From contig NZ_CP065957.1 in assembly GCF_017310505.1 (NCBI RefSeq), positions 930,001 to 994,000 of the forward strand: DNA of 64,000 bases, written 5' to 3'. Source of the stretch: Methylacidiphilum caldifontis. Its GTDB lineage: Bacteria > Verrucomicrobiota > Verrucomicrobiia > Methylacidiphilales > Methylacidiphilaceae. Shown piece after piece: positions 55,099 to 64,000 of the stretch (position 1 is its first letter; the number at the start of each line of letters is the position of its first letter). The notes beneath the pieces were generated by a model. It was not told where the DNA came from and ran no database searches. It saw only the letters and a program-made list of their open reading frames with translations. Both the position numbers and the translations under genes were made by a program.

Positions 55099-56259
55099 CT
55101 AAAGTCGAACTCTTTTTTTTATCCACTCTCGCGCAGCTGCCCTAGACATCTTATCTGCATAGATGATCTCATCGAGTTGCGGATCTTTAATCTGTTTGTG
55201 GGTATCCAGAACATGGCGGACACAGTCCCAAATTTCAGAAAAAGAAATTTTGCCATCAAGAAAAGATTCAACAGCAACCTCGTTGGCTGCATTTAATGCG
55301 CAAGGATACGTTCCAGCTGCTTCCCCAGCAAATCTTGAAAGATTAAGAGCGGGGAAACATTTATGATCAGGTGATTCGAAGGTTAAAGAGCCAATTTCAT
55401 AAAGGTTTAGAGGCCTAACAGGGCTAGGCAATCTTTCAGGAAAAGTAAAAGAAAACTGGATCGGCAGGCACATATCGGAATGGCTAAGTTGAGCAAGTTG
55501 AGAGCCATCACAAAATTCAACAAGAGAATGAATAATGCTTTGGGGGTGAATAACGACTTCGATTTGAGAATAAGGAATAGAGAAAAGATGATGGGCTTCA
55601 ATCATTTCTAGCCCCTTGTTAAAGAGAGAGGCCGAATCAATAGTAATTTTTTTGCCCATTTTCCAGGTCGGATGATTCAAGGCCTCCTCAACCGTTACTT
55701 TCTTTAGCTTTTCGATACTATAACCTCTGAACGGTCCACCGGAAGCAGTAAGGATGATTCGTCTTATTGAACGCCTATCCTCAGCCCGAATGCATTGGAA
55801 AACAGCGCTATGTTCACTGTCCACGGGAATGATCTGGACATTCTTTTCCCTTATCCTCTTCATCACCACGCTACCAGCCATTACCAGGATTTCCTTGCTC
55901 GCCAAGGCAACATGGATCCCCTTTTCTATGGCTTTTAAAGTAGGTTCTAGTCCAGCCGTACCCACAATGGCCACAAGGATAATGTCCGCATCAAGCTCTT
56001 CAACTAGAGCGTTCAGGCTTTCTGGACCCCAAAACCCCTTGGAATGTGAAAATTCGTTGAACCATTCAGGCTGAAAGGACGCATTCCATAGAGCAAAAGC
56101 ACGAGGATTAAATTCAAGGCACTGTTGCCTAAGCAGTTCTGACTGAGATCCTGCAGCCAAACCCACAATTTCAACCCGATCAGAAAGCTTCCTTGCCACC
56201 TCCAGAGCATTACGACCGATGGATCCAGTTGAACCAAGAATAATGACTTTTTTCCTCAT
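55099..56259 (-). CDS. dxr: 1-deoxy-D-xylulose 5-phosphate reductoisomerase
   Basis: Dxr makes MEP, the committed step of the non-mevalonate isoprenoid pathway. The NADPH-binding start KVIILGSTGSIGRNALEVAR, LASKEILVMAGSVVM, the metal-binding PVDSEHSAVFQC and the substrate loop NHPTWKMGKKITIDSASLFN are all present. ATG at 56259 (MRKKVIILG) is preferred over TTG at 56265. Length is normal at about 386 residues. Confidence 0.95.
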   Translation of the reverse strand: MRKKVIILGSTGSIGRNALEVARKLSDRVEIVGLAAGSQSELLRQQCLEFNPRAFALWNASFQPEWFNEFSHSKGFWGPESLNALVEELDADIILVAIVGTAGLEPTLKAIEKGIHVALASKEILVMAGSVVMKRIREKNVQIIPVDSEHSAVFQCIRAEDRRSIRRIILTASGGPFRGYSIEKLKKVTVEEALNHPTWKMGKKITIDSASLFNKGLEMIEAHHLFSIPYSQIEVVIHPQSIIHSLVEFCDGSQLAQLSHSDMCLPIQFSFTFPERLPSPVRPLNLYEIGSLTFESPDHKCFPALNLSRFAGEAAGTYPCALNAANEVAVESFLDGKISFSEIWDCVRHVLDTHKQIKDPQLDEIIYADKMSRAAAREWIKKRVRL

Positions 56260-56301
56260 GAACAAGTCAAGGAAAGGAAAATAGAGATTTTCGAAAGCCT
56301 C

Positions 56302-56664
56302 CTAATTTGTCGAATTTATATTCCTAGCTAACTCAAAAAGCCGATCAAATTCCTCTCTAGACCGAACCGCAAGTTCTGCTAGCATTTTCCTGTTCATTAG
56401 AACACCTGATTTCTTCAAGGCTTCCATAAACCGACTATAGGTCATCCCTCGATTTCTGCAGGCCACATTAATTCTCTGGATCCATAGAGCACGAAACTCC
56501 CTTTTTTTATTTTTCCTGTCCCTGTAGGACCAGTATCTGGCTTTATATAGGGCATCTTTAGCATACCTAAAGAGTTTGCTTCTTCTTCCTCGGAAACCTC
56601 GTGCACATCGTAGAAGCCTCTTGCGTCGTTTTCGTGACTGAGCTGAATTGGTTGCTCTTGCCAT
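56302..56664 (-). CDS. rplT: 50S ribosomal protein L20
   Basis: A basic 120-residue protein with the family body RKRRKRLLRCARGFRGRRSK, YWSYRDRKNKKREFRALWIQ and INVACRNRGMTYSRFMEALK. L20 binds 23S rRNA in early assembly. It follows rpmI in the common infC-rpmI-rplT operon; L20 represses this operon in other bacteria by binding its mRNA, but I cannot point to the site here. Confidence 0.97.
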   Translation of the reverse strand: MARATNSAQSRKRRKRLLRCARGFRGRRSKLFRYAKDALYKARYWSYRDRKNKKREFRALWIQRINVACRNRGMTYSRFMEALKKSGVLMNRKMLAELAVRSREEFDRLFELARNINSTN

Positions 56665-56714
56665 ATCTACTTTCTCCTTAGCTCGTTAGCGTATCATTTA
56701 AAAAACTAGTGGTC

Positions 56715-56924
56715 TTAAGAAAAGGGCAGACTTTCAACAATTCTCTTTCTGTCCGAGTTGTCTACAACTTTTGGAGAACCTATTCTTCTCATCCTTTTCC
56801 TGTTTTTCGAAGAAGCCAAATGACGCCTCCCCGATCCAAAATAGAGGACCTTTCCTTTAGCTGATACTTTAAATCTTTTTGCCGCCGCTTTCTTTGTTTT
56901 TCTTCTAGCTATAGGTTTAGGCAT
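56715..56924 (-). CDS. rpmI: 50S ribosomal protein L35
   Basis: A 69-residue basic protein. The family shows in KTKKAAAKRFKVSAKGKVLY-like text, HLASSKNRKRMRRIG and a short C-terminal tail. It sits between infC and rplT, as in most bacteria. Confidence 0.95.
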   Translation of the reverse strand: MPKPIARRKTKKAAAKRFKVSAKGKVLYFGSGRRHLASSKNRKRMRRIGSPKVVDNSDRKRIVESLPFS

Positions 56925-56951
56925 CTTTATTTCTCCAGTCTTTTGAAATTT

Positions 56952-57572
56952 TTACTTCTCCTTCTGTTTTTCCTTCTCTTCTTGCTTTTGCTTTGTTGCC
57001 TCCAGTTCAGGAAGGTTATACTTTAGCATCCTTTTGTTTGCAGGTAAAGGAATAAAAGTAAGGGAAATGTTTCTACCTGCAAGTTTGGGCTCCTGTTCCG
57101 TTTGGCCTATATGAGCCAACTCCTTAATCAACCGATTCATCAGGTTCAAAGCTAAATCTTGATGGGTGATCTCTCTTCCTCTTAAAAAAAGATTGAACTT
57201 CACTTTCATGCCCTTGGCCATGAAAGCTTCTGCTTGTTTAAGCTTTATAAGAAAATCATGTTCGTTAATATTCACATGAAGCTGGATTTCTTTAAGCTTG
57301 ACCGCCCCTTTTTTCGAATCTTTTTCCTTTTTGGACAACGAATATTTATATTTTCCATAATCCAGGATCTTACAAACGGGGGGATGCGCATTGGGAGAAA
57401 CCTCCACGAGATCTAGTCCTTGTTGTTGAGCTCTTAGTTGAGCTTCTTGAATGGGAAGCACACCTAATGATTTACCTGTTGAATCAATGACAAGGACCTC
57501 TTTTGCTCGAATAGCATTATTAATCCGAACAAAGGTTTTCTTATTATGTTGGAAGCGGGATGATGGATGCAC
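56952..57572 (-). CDS. infC: Translation initiation factor IF-3
   Basis: IF-3 monitors start-codon selection and keeps ribosomal subunits apart. The 206 residues include the N-terminal segment RINNAIRAKEVLVIDS, the helix LRAQQQGLDLVEVSPNAHPP, VCKILDYGKYKY, and a C-terminal domain with KVKFNLFLRGREITH. The start appears to be GTG at 57572, which is 14 bases after the thrS stop. A basic tail rich in Lys, Glu and Gln (about 190-206) is longer than in E. coli. Confidence 0.95.
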   Translation of the reverse strand: MHPSSRFQHNKKTFVRINNAIRAKEVLVIDSTGKSLGVLPIQEAQLRAQQQGLDLVEVSPNAHPPVCKILDYGKYKYSLSKKEKDSKKGAVKLKEIQLHVNINEHDFLIKLKQAEAFMAKGMKVKFNLFLRGREITHQDLALNLMNRLIKELAHIGQTEQEPKLAGRNISLTFIPLPANKRMLKYNLPELEATKQKQEEKEKQKEK

Positions 57573-57586
57573 AGTGGAATCGCAAC

Positions 57587-59425
57587 TTAGAGTCTACGCT
57601 CTTTATATTCAGCCGTAATAAGAGAAATAAAATGATCTAATTGCATTTCTCCAATATTACCTTTTTTTGCAGATCTAACCGAAACTCTAGACATTTGTTC
57701 TTCTTTTTTACCAACGATTAGCATATAAGGCACTTTTTCAAGTTGTGCAACTCTAATTTTTGCTCCAAGTGTTTCATTTTTTCTATCTAGATTAACTCTA
57801 AAATGATTTTGTTGCAAAATCTCTTTTATTTTTTCCCCATAATTCACAAAGGCATCGGAAACAGGGATGATTCGAACCTGTTCAGGGGCAAGCCACAAAG
57901 GAAAATGTCCCTCAAAATGCTCAATCAAAATCGCAAGAAATCGTTCAAGAGATCCAAACGGAGCCCGGTGGATGATTACCGGTAGATGAGGGTGTCCATC
58001 TTCTCCAACATAAGAAAGAGAAAACCGTGACGGTAAGTTATAGTCCAATTGGACCGTTCCCAGTTGCCATGACCTGCCAATAGCATCTTTTACAAGGAAA
58101 TCCACCTTGGGACCATAAAAAGCGGCTTCTCCGGGTTCCTCCACAAAATCAAAGCCGCTCTGGGCAGCCGCTTTACGCAAATCCTCTTCAGCCTTTTTCC
58201 AGCTTTCAGGATTGCCCACATACTTCTCCTTATCTTCCCCTCTTAATCCCAACCTTACTTTCGTATCCAAAAGGCCCATTTTTTGAACAACGACTTTCAC
58301 TAGCTCCAAGCAACTCAAAAGCTCACCCTCTACCTGACTTTCCATACAGAAAATATGGGCATCATCCTGGGTAAAGCCGCGCACACGGGTAAGACCCGAA
58401 AGCTCCCCCGATTTTTCAAACCTGTATACAGTCCCAAACTCGGCTATTCGAATAGGCAAATCCCTATAAGATCTCGGCTTAGAGTCAAAAATCCGGATAT
58501 GCATCGGGCAGTTCATCGGTTTTAAAAGATAACCCTCAACCTCCCCTTTTTCTAAACGATTAGCCAGTTCCGCACAGCTCATGTTTTTGCTTTCAAAAGT
58601 CTTAAGCTCTTCAGGATCAAGTATCGGAGGAAACTGTGAGTCACGATAATAAGGATAATGTCCAGAGGTTCTAAAAAGATCAAGCTGACCTATATGAGGG
58701 GTATAGACTAACTGATAACCTCTTTTTAATAACTCATCGGTTAAAAAATTCTGAAGTTCCCTCCTGATCACAGCTCCTTTAGGAAGCCAAAGGGGCAGTC
58801 CTGCCCCAATCTTTTCGTCTATGAGGAAGAGTTCAAGTTCTTTTCCTATTTTACGATGATCCCTCTTTTTAGCTTGATCCAACTGGTTAAGATAATCTTC
58901 GAGTTCTTCCTTGGTATAAAAGGCCGTGCCATAGATCCTTTGCAATTGGGGATTTTTTTCATCTCCCTTGTAATAAGCACTGGCAACATGCGTAAGCTTA
59001 AATCCCTTGATCATTCCCGTGTCTTCGACATGAGGTCCTGCACAAAGATCAATAAACGGCCCATTCTGATAAAGGGTAATGGGCTCGTTGTCGGGAATCG
59101 ACTCAAGAATATCGAGTTTATAGCGGCTTGGTACTTTTCTTTCCGAAAGTGCTCCCAATCTTCCTTTAAACCCTAGCTTCCTTGCTTCTTCTCTAGAGAT
59201 CTCAATCCTTTTAAAAGGTTGTCTTTCGGCAATAATCCTCTGCATCCTTTCTTCGATGGCCGGAAAATCCTGCGGGCTAATCCGATGATCCAGTTCTACA
59301 TCATAATAAAAGCCTCCTTCTACAGGAGGTCCCGCTGCTAACTGTGCATCAGGCCACAATTCCAAAAGAGCCGTAGCCAACACATGAGCCGCAGAATGGC
59401 GCAACTTTTCAAGTTCGTTCATCAT
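57587..59425 (-). CDS. thrS: Threonyl-tRNA synthetase without TGS domain
   Basis: It charges tRNA-Thr. The 612 residues begin directly with the editing domain (ELEKLRHSAAHVLATALLEL, with the HxxxH pair, and DLCAGPHV); the usual N-terminal TGS domain of about 60 residues is absent. The class II core has the zinc Cys and His in KPMNCPMHIRIFDSKPRSYR, ARVRGFTQDDAHIF-type motif 2 region and a C-terminal anticodon domain. An insertion of about 30 residues precedes the zinc Cys. It leads thrS-infC-rpmI-rplT. Confidence 0.95.
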   Translation of the reverse strand: MMNELEKLRHSAAHVLATALLELWPDAQLAAGPPVEGGFYYDVELDHRISPQDFPAIEERMQRIIAERQPFKRIEISREEARKLGFKGRLGALSERKVPSRYKLDILESIPDNEPITLYQNGPFIDLCAGPHVEDTGMIKGFKLTHVASAYYKGDEKNPQLQRIYGTAFYTKEELEDYLNQLDQAKKRDHRKIGKELELFLIDEKIGAGLPLWLPKGAVIRRELQNFLTDELLKRGYQLVYTPHIGQLDLFRTSGHYPYYRDSQFPPILDPEELKTFESKNMSCAELANRLEKGEVEGYLLKPMNCPMHIRIFDSKPRSYRDLPIRIAEFGTVYRFEKSGELSGLTRVRGFTQDDAHIFCMESQVEGELLSCLELVKVVVQKMGLLDTKVRLGLRGEDKEKYVGNPESWKKAEEDLRKAAAQSGFDFVEEPGEAAFYGPKVDFLVKDAIGRSWQLGTVQLDYNLPSRFSLSYVGEDGHPHLPVIIHRAPFGSLERFLAILIEHFEGHFPLWLAPEQVRIIPVSDAFVNYGEKIKEILQQNHFRVNLDRKNETLGAKIRVAQLEKVPYMLIVGKKEEQMSRVSVRSAKKGNIGEMQLDHFISLITAEYKERRL

Positions 59426-59541
59426 ACCAAACCCTTAAGAGGTAGTTTTATTTTAATCCAATGTTTAAAAATAGCTTTCTCCTCGCCCACCCTCAATGAA
59501 GCTATCGAAACAAAAATCTAAACCCATCTTTCATTTCTCAT

Positions 59542-60381
59542 TTAACTCTTACAAGCAAGGGATCGCTTTGAACCGCTTAAAATTTTTCTTTTTTTCAAGT
59601 ACAATAAAACAAAAGATAAAGCCAATGTAAACAGGGAAAGAATTTGGCCTTGGGTAACAAAGCCAAAGTAATAACCGATATGTAGATCGGGCTCTCGAAA
59701 ACATTCTCCAAGGATTCTCAGCAAGCTATAACTAAAAAGAAAACCTATCGAAACGGATCCAGCCGATTTTTTACGGAAACGCAAATAAGTCAAAATTCCA
59801 AAGAGTACCACTCCTTCGAGCAGTGCTTCATAAAGCTGAGAGGGATGTCTCGGCACAGCCTGTCCATTAATCATAGGGGCATCCGGAAAGATCACCCCCC
59901 ATGGAAGCGTGGTGGGCCTGCCCCAAAGTTCACCATTAACAAAGTTGGCCAACCTTCCAAAAAATATACCCACAGGGGCCAACCAAACAGCTGCATCAGC
60001 GATATGGAAAAAAGGGACTTTCCACTTCCGGGAAGCCCAAAATAGAACAATTAAAACGCCCAAAATACCCCCATGGCTGGACATCCCCCCCTTCCATATT
60101 TGGAAAACAAACCAAGGTTCTCTCACGGTATGAAAGAAGTCATAAAGAAGACAATAACCAAGCCGACCCCCGATCATAACTCCACCCAGGGCTATCCAGA
60201 AGACAAGATCATCGATCTGGCGAGTGGAAAGCTCAAGCAATCCATGTTTTCTTTGCCACCTCATCCCTAACCACAGGAAGAAAAACCCAAGGGCATAAGA
60301 TAGTCCATAATACCGAATGCCAAAACCATTAGAAAACTGGATGAGAAAAGGACTGAGGTGATGAACAAAATAGGCGATCAT
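59542..60381 (-). CDS. lgt: Phosphatidylglycerol-prolipoprotein diacylglyceryl transferase
   Basis: Lgt adds diacylglycerol to the lipobox Cys of prolipoproteins. Its seven-helix body has GFGIRYYGLSYALGFF, GGRLGYCLLYDF, GMSSHGGILG, the signature GRLANFVNGELWGRPT and HPSQLYEALLEG. ATG at 60381 is preferred over TTG at 60414. It would process the NosZ, NosL and other lipoproteins of this region. Confidence 0.95.
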   Translation of the reverse strand: MIAYFVHHLSPFLIQFSNGFGIRYYGLSYALGFFFLWLGMRWQRKHGLLELSTRQIDDLVFWIALGGVMIGGRLGYCLLYDFFHTVREPWFVFQIWKGGMSSHGGILGVLIVLFWASRKWKVPFFHIADAAVWLAPVGIFFGRLANFVNGELWGRPTTLPWGVIFPDAPMINGQAVPRHPSQLYEALLEGVVLFGILTYLRFRKKSAGSVSIGFLFSYSLLRILGECFREPDLHIGYYFGFVTQGQILSLFTLALSFVLLYLKKRKILSGSKRSLACKS

Positions 60382-60577
60382 CAGAAATTCAAGGAAAAAT
60401 AAGATAATGGACAAAAAAACATTTTAGAAAGGCTTTGACTTCCAACTTCCTTCTTACTAAAATCCTTCATAATTAGCAATTAAAAAAGCTTACTTGCAAT
60501 CATACTCAAGCCAGCGAAGAGTAGGAGTCTAGACGGTGGAAAATGATTAATAAAAAGAAAAACAAGGAGGTTATCCC

Positions 60578-60766
60578 ATGAAAACACTTATCAAACTTTC
60601 TGTTGTCATGATGTCTTTAGGTCTTGCTTTCGGTCCACTTTGCAGCTTTGCGAAACCCAAAGCTCAACAAGTTCAAGACGAAACTAAACCTGAAAAAAAA
60701 TCAAAGAAACATCATAAAAAAGAGAAAAAAGAAGAGAAGAAAGATCAAAGTTCTTCCAAATCCTAA
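60578..60766 (+). CDS. Small exported lysine-rich protein
   Basis: A 62-residue protein with a clear signal peptide (KTLIKLSVVMMSLGLAFGPL, cleavage likely after SFA) and a mature part of only about 36 residues, nearly all Lys, Glu, Gln and Ser. A strong ribosome site AAGGAGG (60564-60570) precedes the ATG. No family is recognised. Such tails bind acids or cell-wall polymers in some proteins, but the role is unknown. Confidence 0.7.
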   Translation: MKTLIKLSVVMMSLGLAFGPLCSFAKPKAQQVQDETKPEKKSKKHHKKEKKEEKKDQSSSKS

Positions 60767-60903
60767 TCACCCATTGGCTTTTTTCCCATTGGCCGGATGA
60801 TAGGTACCGCTTAAACTACCTTTCCTCTTCGCTGGTTTAAGTAAGTAAAGAGTCCCAAGTTGCCCGGTTTTTGTCTCTTCAGCATAAAAAAGAGATCTAT
60901 CTC

Positions 60904-62481
60904 TTAGCTTTTTAACAGCCAATATTCGATACTATCGAAAAGGGCTAACCAAGATGCCTCTACAATATCATGCGAAACTCCGACCGTAGACCAGCTCTTT
61001 TTCCCATCAGTTGACTCAACCCATACACGAATAGATGACGCAGTGCCCTCTTTAGAGTCCACAATCCTGACTTTATAGTCTTCCAAGCGGACCTGGCTAA
61101 TTTCAGGATAAAACTTTGCAAGCGCCTCGCGCAATGCCCTATCTAAAGCATGGACAGGCCCATCACCTTCAGCAACGGTGTATATCCTTTCTCCTCGAAT
61201 AGACAGCTTAACTGTTGCTTCGCAAACTTTGTAATTTTTCGAAGGAAGCTGGCGGATCGACACGTGGTATTCCATCAAATTGAAAAAGGGAGGATAAGGA
61301 GAAAGTGTTTTCTTCAGCAATAGAGCGAAAGAGGCTTCTGCCGATTCAAATTCATACCCTTTAGCTTCCAACTCTTTGATTTTATTGAGAACCCGCTGGA
61401 TGTTAGGGTTGTTTTCTTCCAAAATGATGCCCAAATCCTTGGCCTTGAGAATGATATTGGATTTGCCAGAAAGCTCTCCCACTAAAACCCTTCGGTTATT
61501 ACCTACGGCCGAAGGATCAATATGCTCGTAACTTCTCAGCACTTTCTGCAAGGCATTAACATGCGTTCCACCCTTATGGGCAAAAGCGGACTTGCCTACG
61601 AATGGAGCCCTAGGATTGGGTTTAATGTTGGCAATTTCATCTACAAAGAGAGACAACTCCCTCAGTTCTTTGAGTTTTCCAGGTGGAAGGACTTTCTGAC
61701 CCATCTTGAGTTCAAGATTGGCTATCACTGAAATTAGATTACAATTTCCAGTTCTTTCACCATAACCGTTAATTGTTCCTTGAACTTGCTGAACTCCCGC
61801 CTTTACAGCGACAAGAGCATTGGCAACAGCCAGCTCACAATCATTGTGTGTATGAATTCCCAAAGGAGTCTTGCAATGCGCTAAGACATCTGTCGTAATC
61901 GTCCCGATTTCCCAAGGTAACGACCCGCCATTGGTATCACAAAGAACAATGTAATCGGCTCCCGCTTCCTCAGCTTCTTTGATACACTCCAGCGCATAGG
62001 CTTTGTCCGCTTTATAACCGTCAAAAAAATGCTCGGCATCGAATATAACTTCACGGCCATGAGATTTTAAAAACTTTATAGAGTCCCTAATCATAGCCAG
62101 GTTTTCCTCAGGAGTAGTCTTCAATACCTCAAGAACATGGAAAAGCCAGCTTTTGCCAAACAAGGTGATGACGGGGCTTTGCGCCTCTAGCAGTAGCTTT
62201 ATCTGCGGGTCTTCCTCCACATGCAGCTGAGCCCTACGGGTACTACCAAAAGCGGCGATCTTTGCCTGTTTTAGCTCTAAATCTTTTAAGTGGGTAAAAA
62301 AAGAAAAATCTTTAGGATTGCTCCCTGGCCATCCTCCTTCAATATAATTTATTCCAAATTCATCTAATCTCTTGGCAACACGGAGCTTATCAGATAATGA
62401 AAAATGGATGGCTTCCCCCTGAGACCCATCCCTTAAAGTCGTATCATAAAGAACCAATCGGCTCGGATTTACTGTATTCAT
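60904..62481 (-). CDS. cimA: (R)-citramalate synthase
   Basis: CimA condenses pyruvate and acetyl-CoA to citramalate, a threonine-independent route to isoleucine. The 525-residue protein has the HMGL-like barrel start LYDTTLRDGSQGEAIHFSL, IEGGWPGSNPKDFSFF, VLCDTNGGSLPWE, GIHTHNDCELAVANAL with the metal histidines, and a C-terminal LeuA-type regulatory domain. Length and the SFFTHL/GGWPGSNPKD segment favour CimA over LeuA. Confidence 0.93.
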   Translation of the reverse strand: MNTVNPSRLVLYDTTLRDGSQGEAIHFSLSDKLRVAKRLDEFGINYIEGGWPGSNPKDFSFFTHLKDLELKQAKIAAFGSTRRAQLHVEEDPQIKLLLEAQSPVITLFGKSWLFHVLEVLKTTPEENLAMIRDSIKFLKSHGREVIFDAEHFFDGYKADKAYALECIKEAEEAGADYIVLCDTNGGSLPWEIGTITTDVLAHCKTPLGIHTHNDCELAVANALVAVKAGVQQVQGTINGYGERTGNCNLISVIANLELKMGQKVLPPGKLKELRELSLFVDEIANIKPNPRAPFVGKSAFAHKGGTHVNALQKVLRSYEHIDPSAVGNNRRVLVGELSGKSNIILKAKDLGIILEENNPNIQRVLNKIKELEAKGYEFESAEASFALLLKKTLSPYPPFFNLMEYHVSIRQLPSKNYKVCEATVKLSIRGERIYTVAEGDGPVHALDRALREALAKFYPEISQVRLEDYKVRIVDSKEGTASSIRVWVESTDGKKSWSTVGVSHDIVEASWLALFDSIEYWLLKS

Positions 62482-62571
62482 CGCTGAAAGAATAACCTTC
62501 TCATAAAATAGGGAGAAATCAAATAGGATTTAATCTAGACAAGATAAATAAAAAAAAGATAAATTAATAGG

Positions 62572-62919
62572 ATGCAAATTCAGATTTCATCACCAACCGT
62601 AAAGTTGACCGATGCTCTTTACAACCATATTGAATCGAAATTTGAAAAATTGACCCGAATTAACGACCGGATCCTTTCAGCCCAGTTGAACATTCATCAC
62701 GAACCGGCAAAAGCTGATATTAGCCATCAAGCTTTTTCCATAAAAGCCAGATTATACATTCCAGGGAAAGACATTGTTGCTGAAGATCGTGGCCATGACC
62801 TCTATCAAGCCGTTGATCTCATCGTTGACCGCTTAGCTAGACAACTCAGGAAAAGAAAGACAGATCTCACCGATAAATCAAGGGACACTTCAAGAGAGTT
62901 TAAAGAAAAAGAAAAATAA
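62572..62919 (+). CDS. hpf: Ribosome hibernation promoting factor, short form (HPF/RaiA)
   Basis: The 115-residue protein has the family start MQIQISSPTVKLTDALYNHI, KFEKLTRINDRI, DIVAEDRGHDLYQAVDLIVD and a basic, charged tail. It binds the ribosome decoding region in slow growth and blocks translation. The absence of a C-terminal dimerisation domain marks the short form. It diverges from cimA across about 90 bases. Confidence 0.93.
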   Translation: MQIQISSPTVKLTDALYNHIESKFEKLTRINDRILSAQLNIHHEPAKADISHQAFSIKARLYIPGKDIVAEDRGHDLYQAVDLIVDRLARQLRKRKTDLTDKSRDTSREFKEKEK

Positions 62920-63067
62920 CCCTATTGTTTCACTGAATATAAAAGAAAGAAAGAAGGAAGAGGGAGTTGTTTTCTTAAGGCCTGTGGGGCTAAGGATATA
63001 ACTCAATTTTTAGTTAAAACGACTGGCAGCAAAAGAGGGATAAAAGAAGTATAAAACAACTGATTTT

Positions 63068-64000
63068 TTAACTTTTTAAAAGGGTCCATTGTTCTCTGGC
63101 TGCATCAATCAAGGGCTTTAATGTTTTTGAGCTGAAATCAAAAGGCAAACCTGCTGCCTGGAAAAGCTCCCTGAGCGGTTTTGATCCACCCAAAGACAAC
63201 GCATAAAGGTAACGTTCAAGGGCTGTCTTCAGGTCTTTTTTGGCTTCGATCCAGAAGGCTAATGCCCCCATTTGAGCAATGCCATATTCGATATAATAAA
63301 AAGGAATCTCAAAAATATGAAGCTGTCTGTGCCATAAATAGCGTCGGACTTCTTCATATCCCTCCCAATCCACTATTCCCCCAAAGCGGGCCATCAACCT
63401 CTCCCAAATCCGAGCACGATTCTCCCTGCTTTGATCAGGACTTGTGTAGAGTTCCTGCTGAAAGCCATCGACCGTCGCCATCCAGGGGAAAAACAGAAGG
63501 ATACCTTCGAAAAGCTTTCTATTAGCCCTTTTAAGTTCTTTTTCCGAATAAAATTCGTCTAAATATGAGGAGGCGAACAGTTCCATGGACATCGAGGCAA
63601 CCTCACAAAACTCAAGAGGAGCTGACCGGTAATCGTAAAGAAACTGTTCTCTTGCTGCCAAGGAATGAAAAGCATGTCCAGATTCATGGAGCAAGGTTTC
63701 TAGATCTCGATGTGTTCCTACGGCATTCATAAAAATAAATGGAAGACGTGCCAAGGACAGTGTACTTTGATATCCTCCTGGAGCTTTCCCTTTTCTGTTT
63801 TCCAAATCAACAAGTTTTTTCTCTCCTAAAACCTTATAAAAACTCCACAGTTTCGGATCCAGCTTCTTGAATATATTGCCGACTCTATCAAAAAGCTCTT
63901 CTGCTGTTTGAAAAGGCCTCAAAGGTTGACCCCCTTCAGGATCTACGGCAAGGTCCCACGGCTTTAATTGAACCAAACCCAGTTGCTCTTTCCTCCAATT
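63068..64000 (-). CDS. M3 family oligoendopeptidase, 5' partial at window edge
   Basis: A zinc metallopeptidase cut off by the window end; the frame stays open through base 64000 (NWRKEQLG precedes LVQLKPWDLAVDP). The active-site motif LLHESGHAFHSLA is present, and RSAPLEFCEVASMSMELFA with the third ligand Glu region. M3 enzymes cleave short peptides in the cytoplasm. It ends with the C-terminal helical region LIDAAREQWTLLKS. Confidence 0.9.
   Translation of the reverse strand, partial: NWRKEQLGLVQLKPWDLAVDPEGGQPLRPFQTAEELFDRVGNIFKKLDPKLWSFYKVLGEKKLVDLENRKGKAPGGYQSTLSLARLPFIFMNAVGTHRDLETLLHESGHAFHSLAAREQFLYDYRSAPLEFCEVASMSMELFASSYLDEFYSEKELKRANRKLFEGILLFFPWMATVDGFQQELYTSPDQSRENRARIWERLMARFGGIVDWEGYEEVRRYLWHRQLHIFEIPFYYIEYGIAQMGALAFWIEAKKDLKTALERYLYALSLGGSKPLRELFQAAGLPFDFSSKTLKPLIDAAREQWTLLKS

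Overview
The window reads as a chromosomal segment of a moderately AT-rich, thermophilic or acidophilic verrucomicrobial bacterium, most likely Methylacidiphilum or a close relative. Sequence evidence is the fused SecDF, the long (inserted-domain) IspG, the futalosine menaquinone genes mqnA/mqnC, hopanoid HpnH, two GH57 glycan enzymes, and an alternative complex III (ACIII) next to heme-copper oxidase genes. No methane monooxygenase lies here, so the genus call is inference.

Layout. 1-7.5 kb: a truncated response regulator with an atypical receiver, an exported methyltransferase-like protein, lysine genes dapF-dapA-dapB, histidine genes hisH-hisA, a membrane metallophosphoesterase and a DoxX protein. 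7.6-9.4 kb: an intact GC-rich IS605-type element (divergent tnpA/tnpB) sitting in the 3' end of carB. 9.4-18.6 kb: carB, mqnC, mqnA, secDF, yajC, tgt. 18.8-24.5 kb: a polysaccharide cluster (galT-like, two GH57 proteins, a lipoprotein). 24.6-25.6 kb: a decayed second TnpB element, whose right end has a solitary copy at 5.5 kb. 25.7-48.8 kb: a large respiratory region, all on the minus strand. 49-64 kb: two tRNAs and mostly housekeeping genes (pgeF-like, hpnH, tatA, ispG, rseP, dxr, rplT, rpmI, infC, thrS, lgt, cimA, hpf, and a partial M3 peptidase).

The respiratory region is the most interesting part. In transcription order it holds ACIII (actABCDEF, 48.8-41.1 kb); a complete clade II type nitrous oxide reductase operon flanked by two small cytochromes c (41.0-34.5 kb); a module of a small membrane protein, a CcoN-like protein lacking most heme/copper ligands, a CcoO-like cytochrome and a third cytochrome c (34.2-31.1 kb); and an aa3-type oxidase with several small membrane proteins (31.0-26.2 kb). 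The nos block differs from its neighbours in codon choice (sampled Arg codons AGA/AGG, Ile codons ATA), which suggests acquisition from a foreign donor, with insertion between ACIII and the oxidase genes. The likely electron path is menaquinol (mqnA/mqnC make part of the pathway) to ACIII to cytochromes c, then to O2 via the oxidase or to N2O via NosZ.

All calls come from reading the sequence and from known family motifs; no database search was run. Alignments to families were made by eye from memory.
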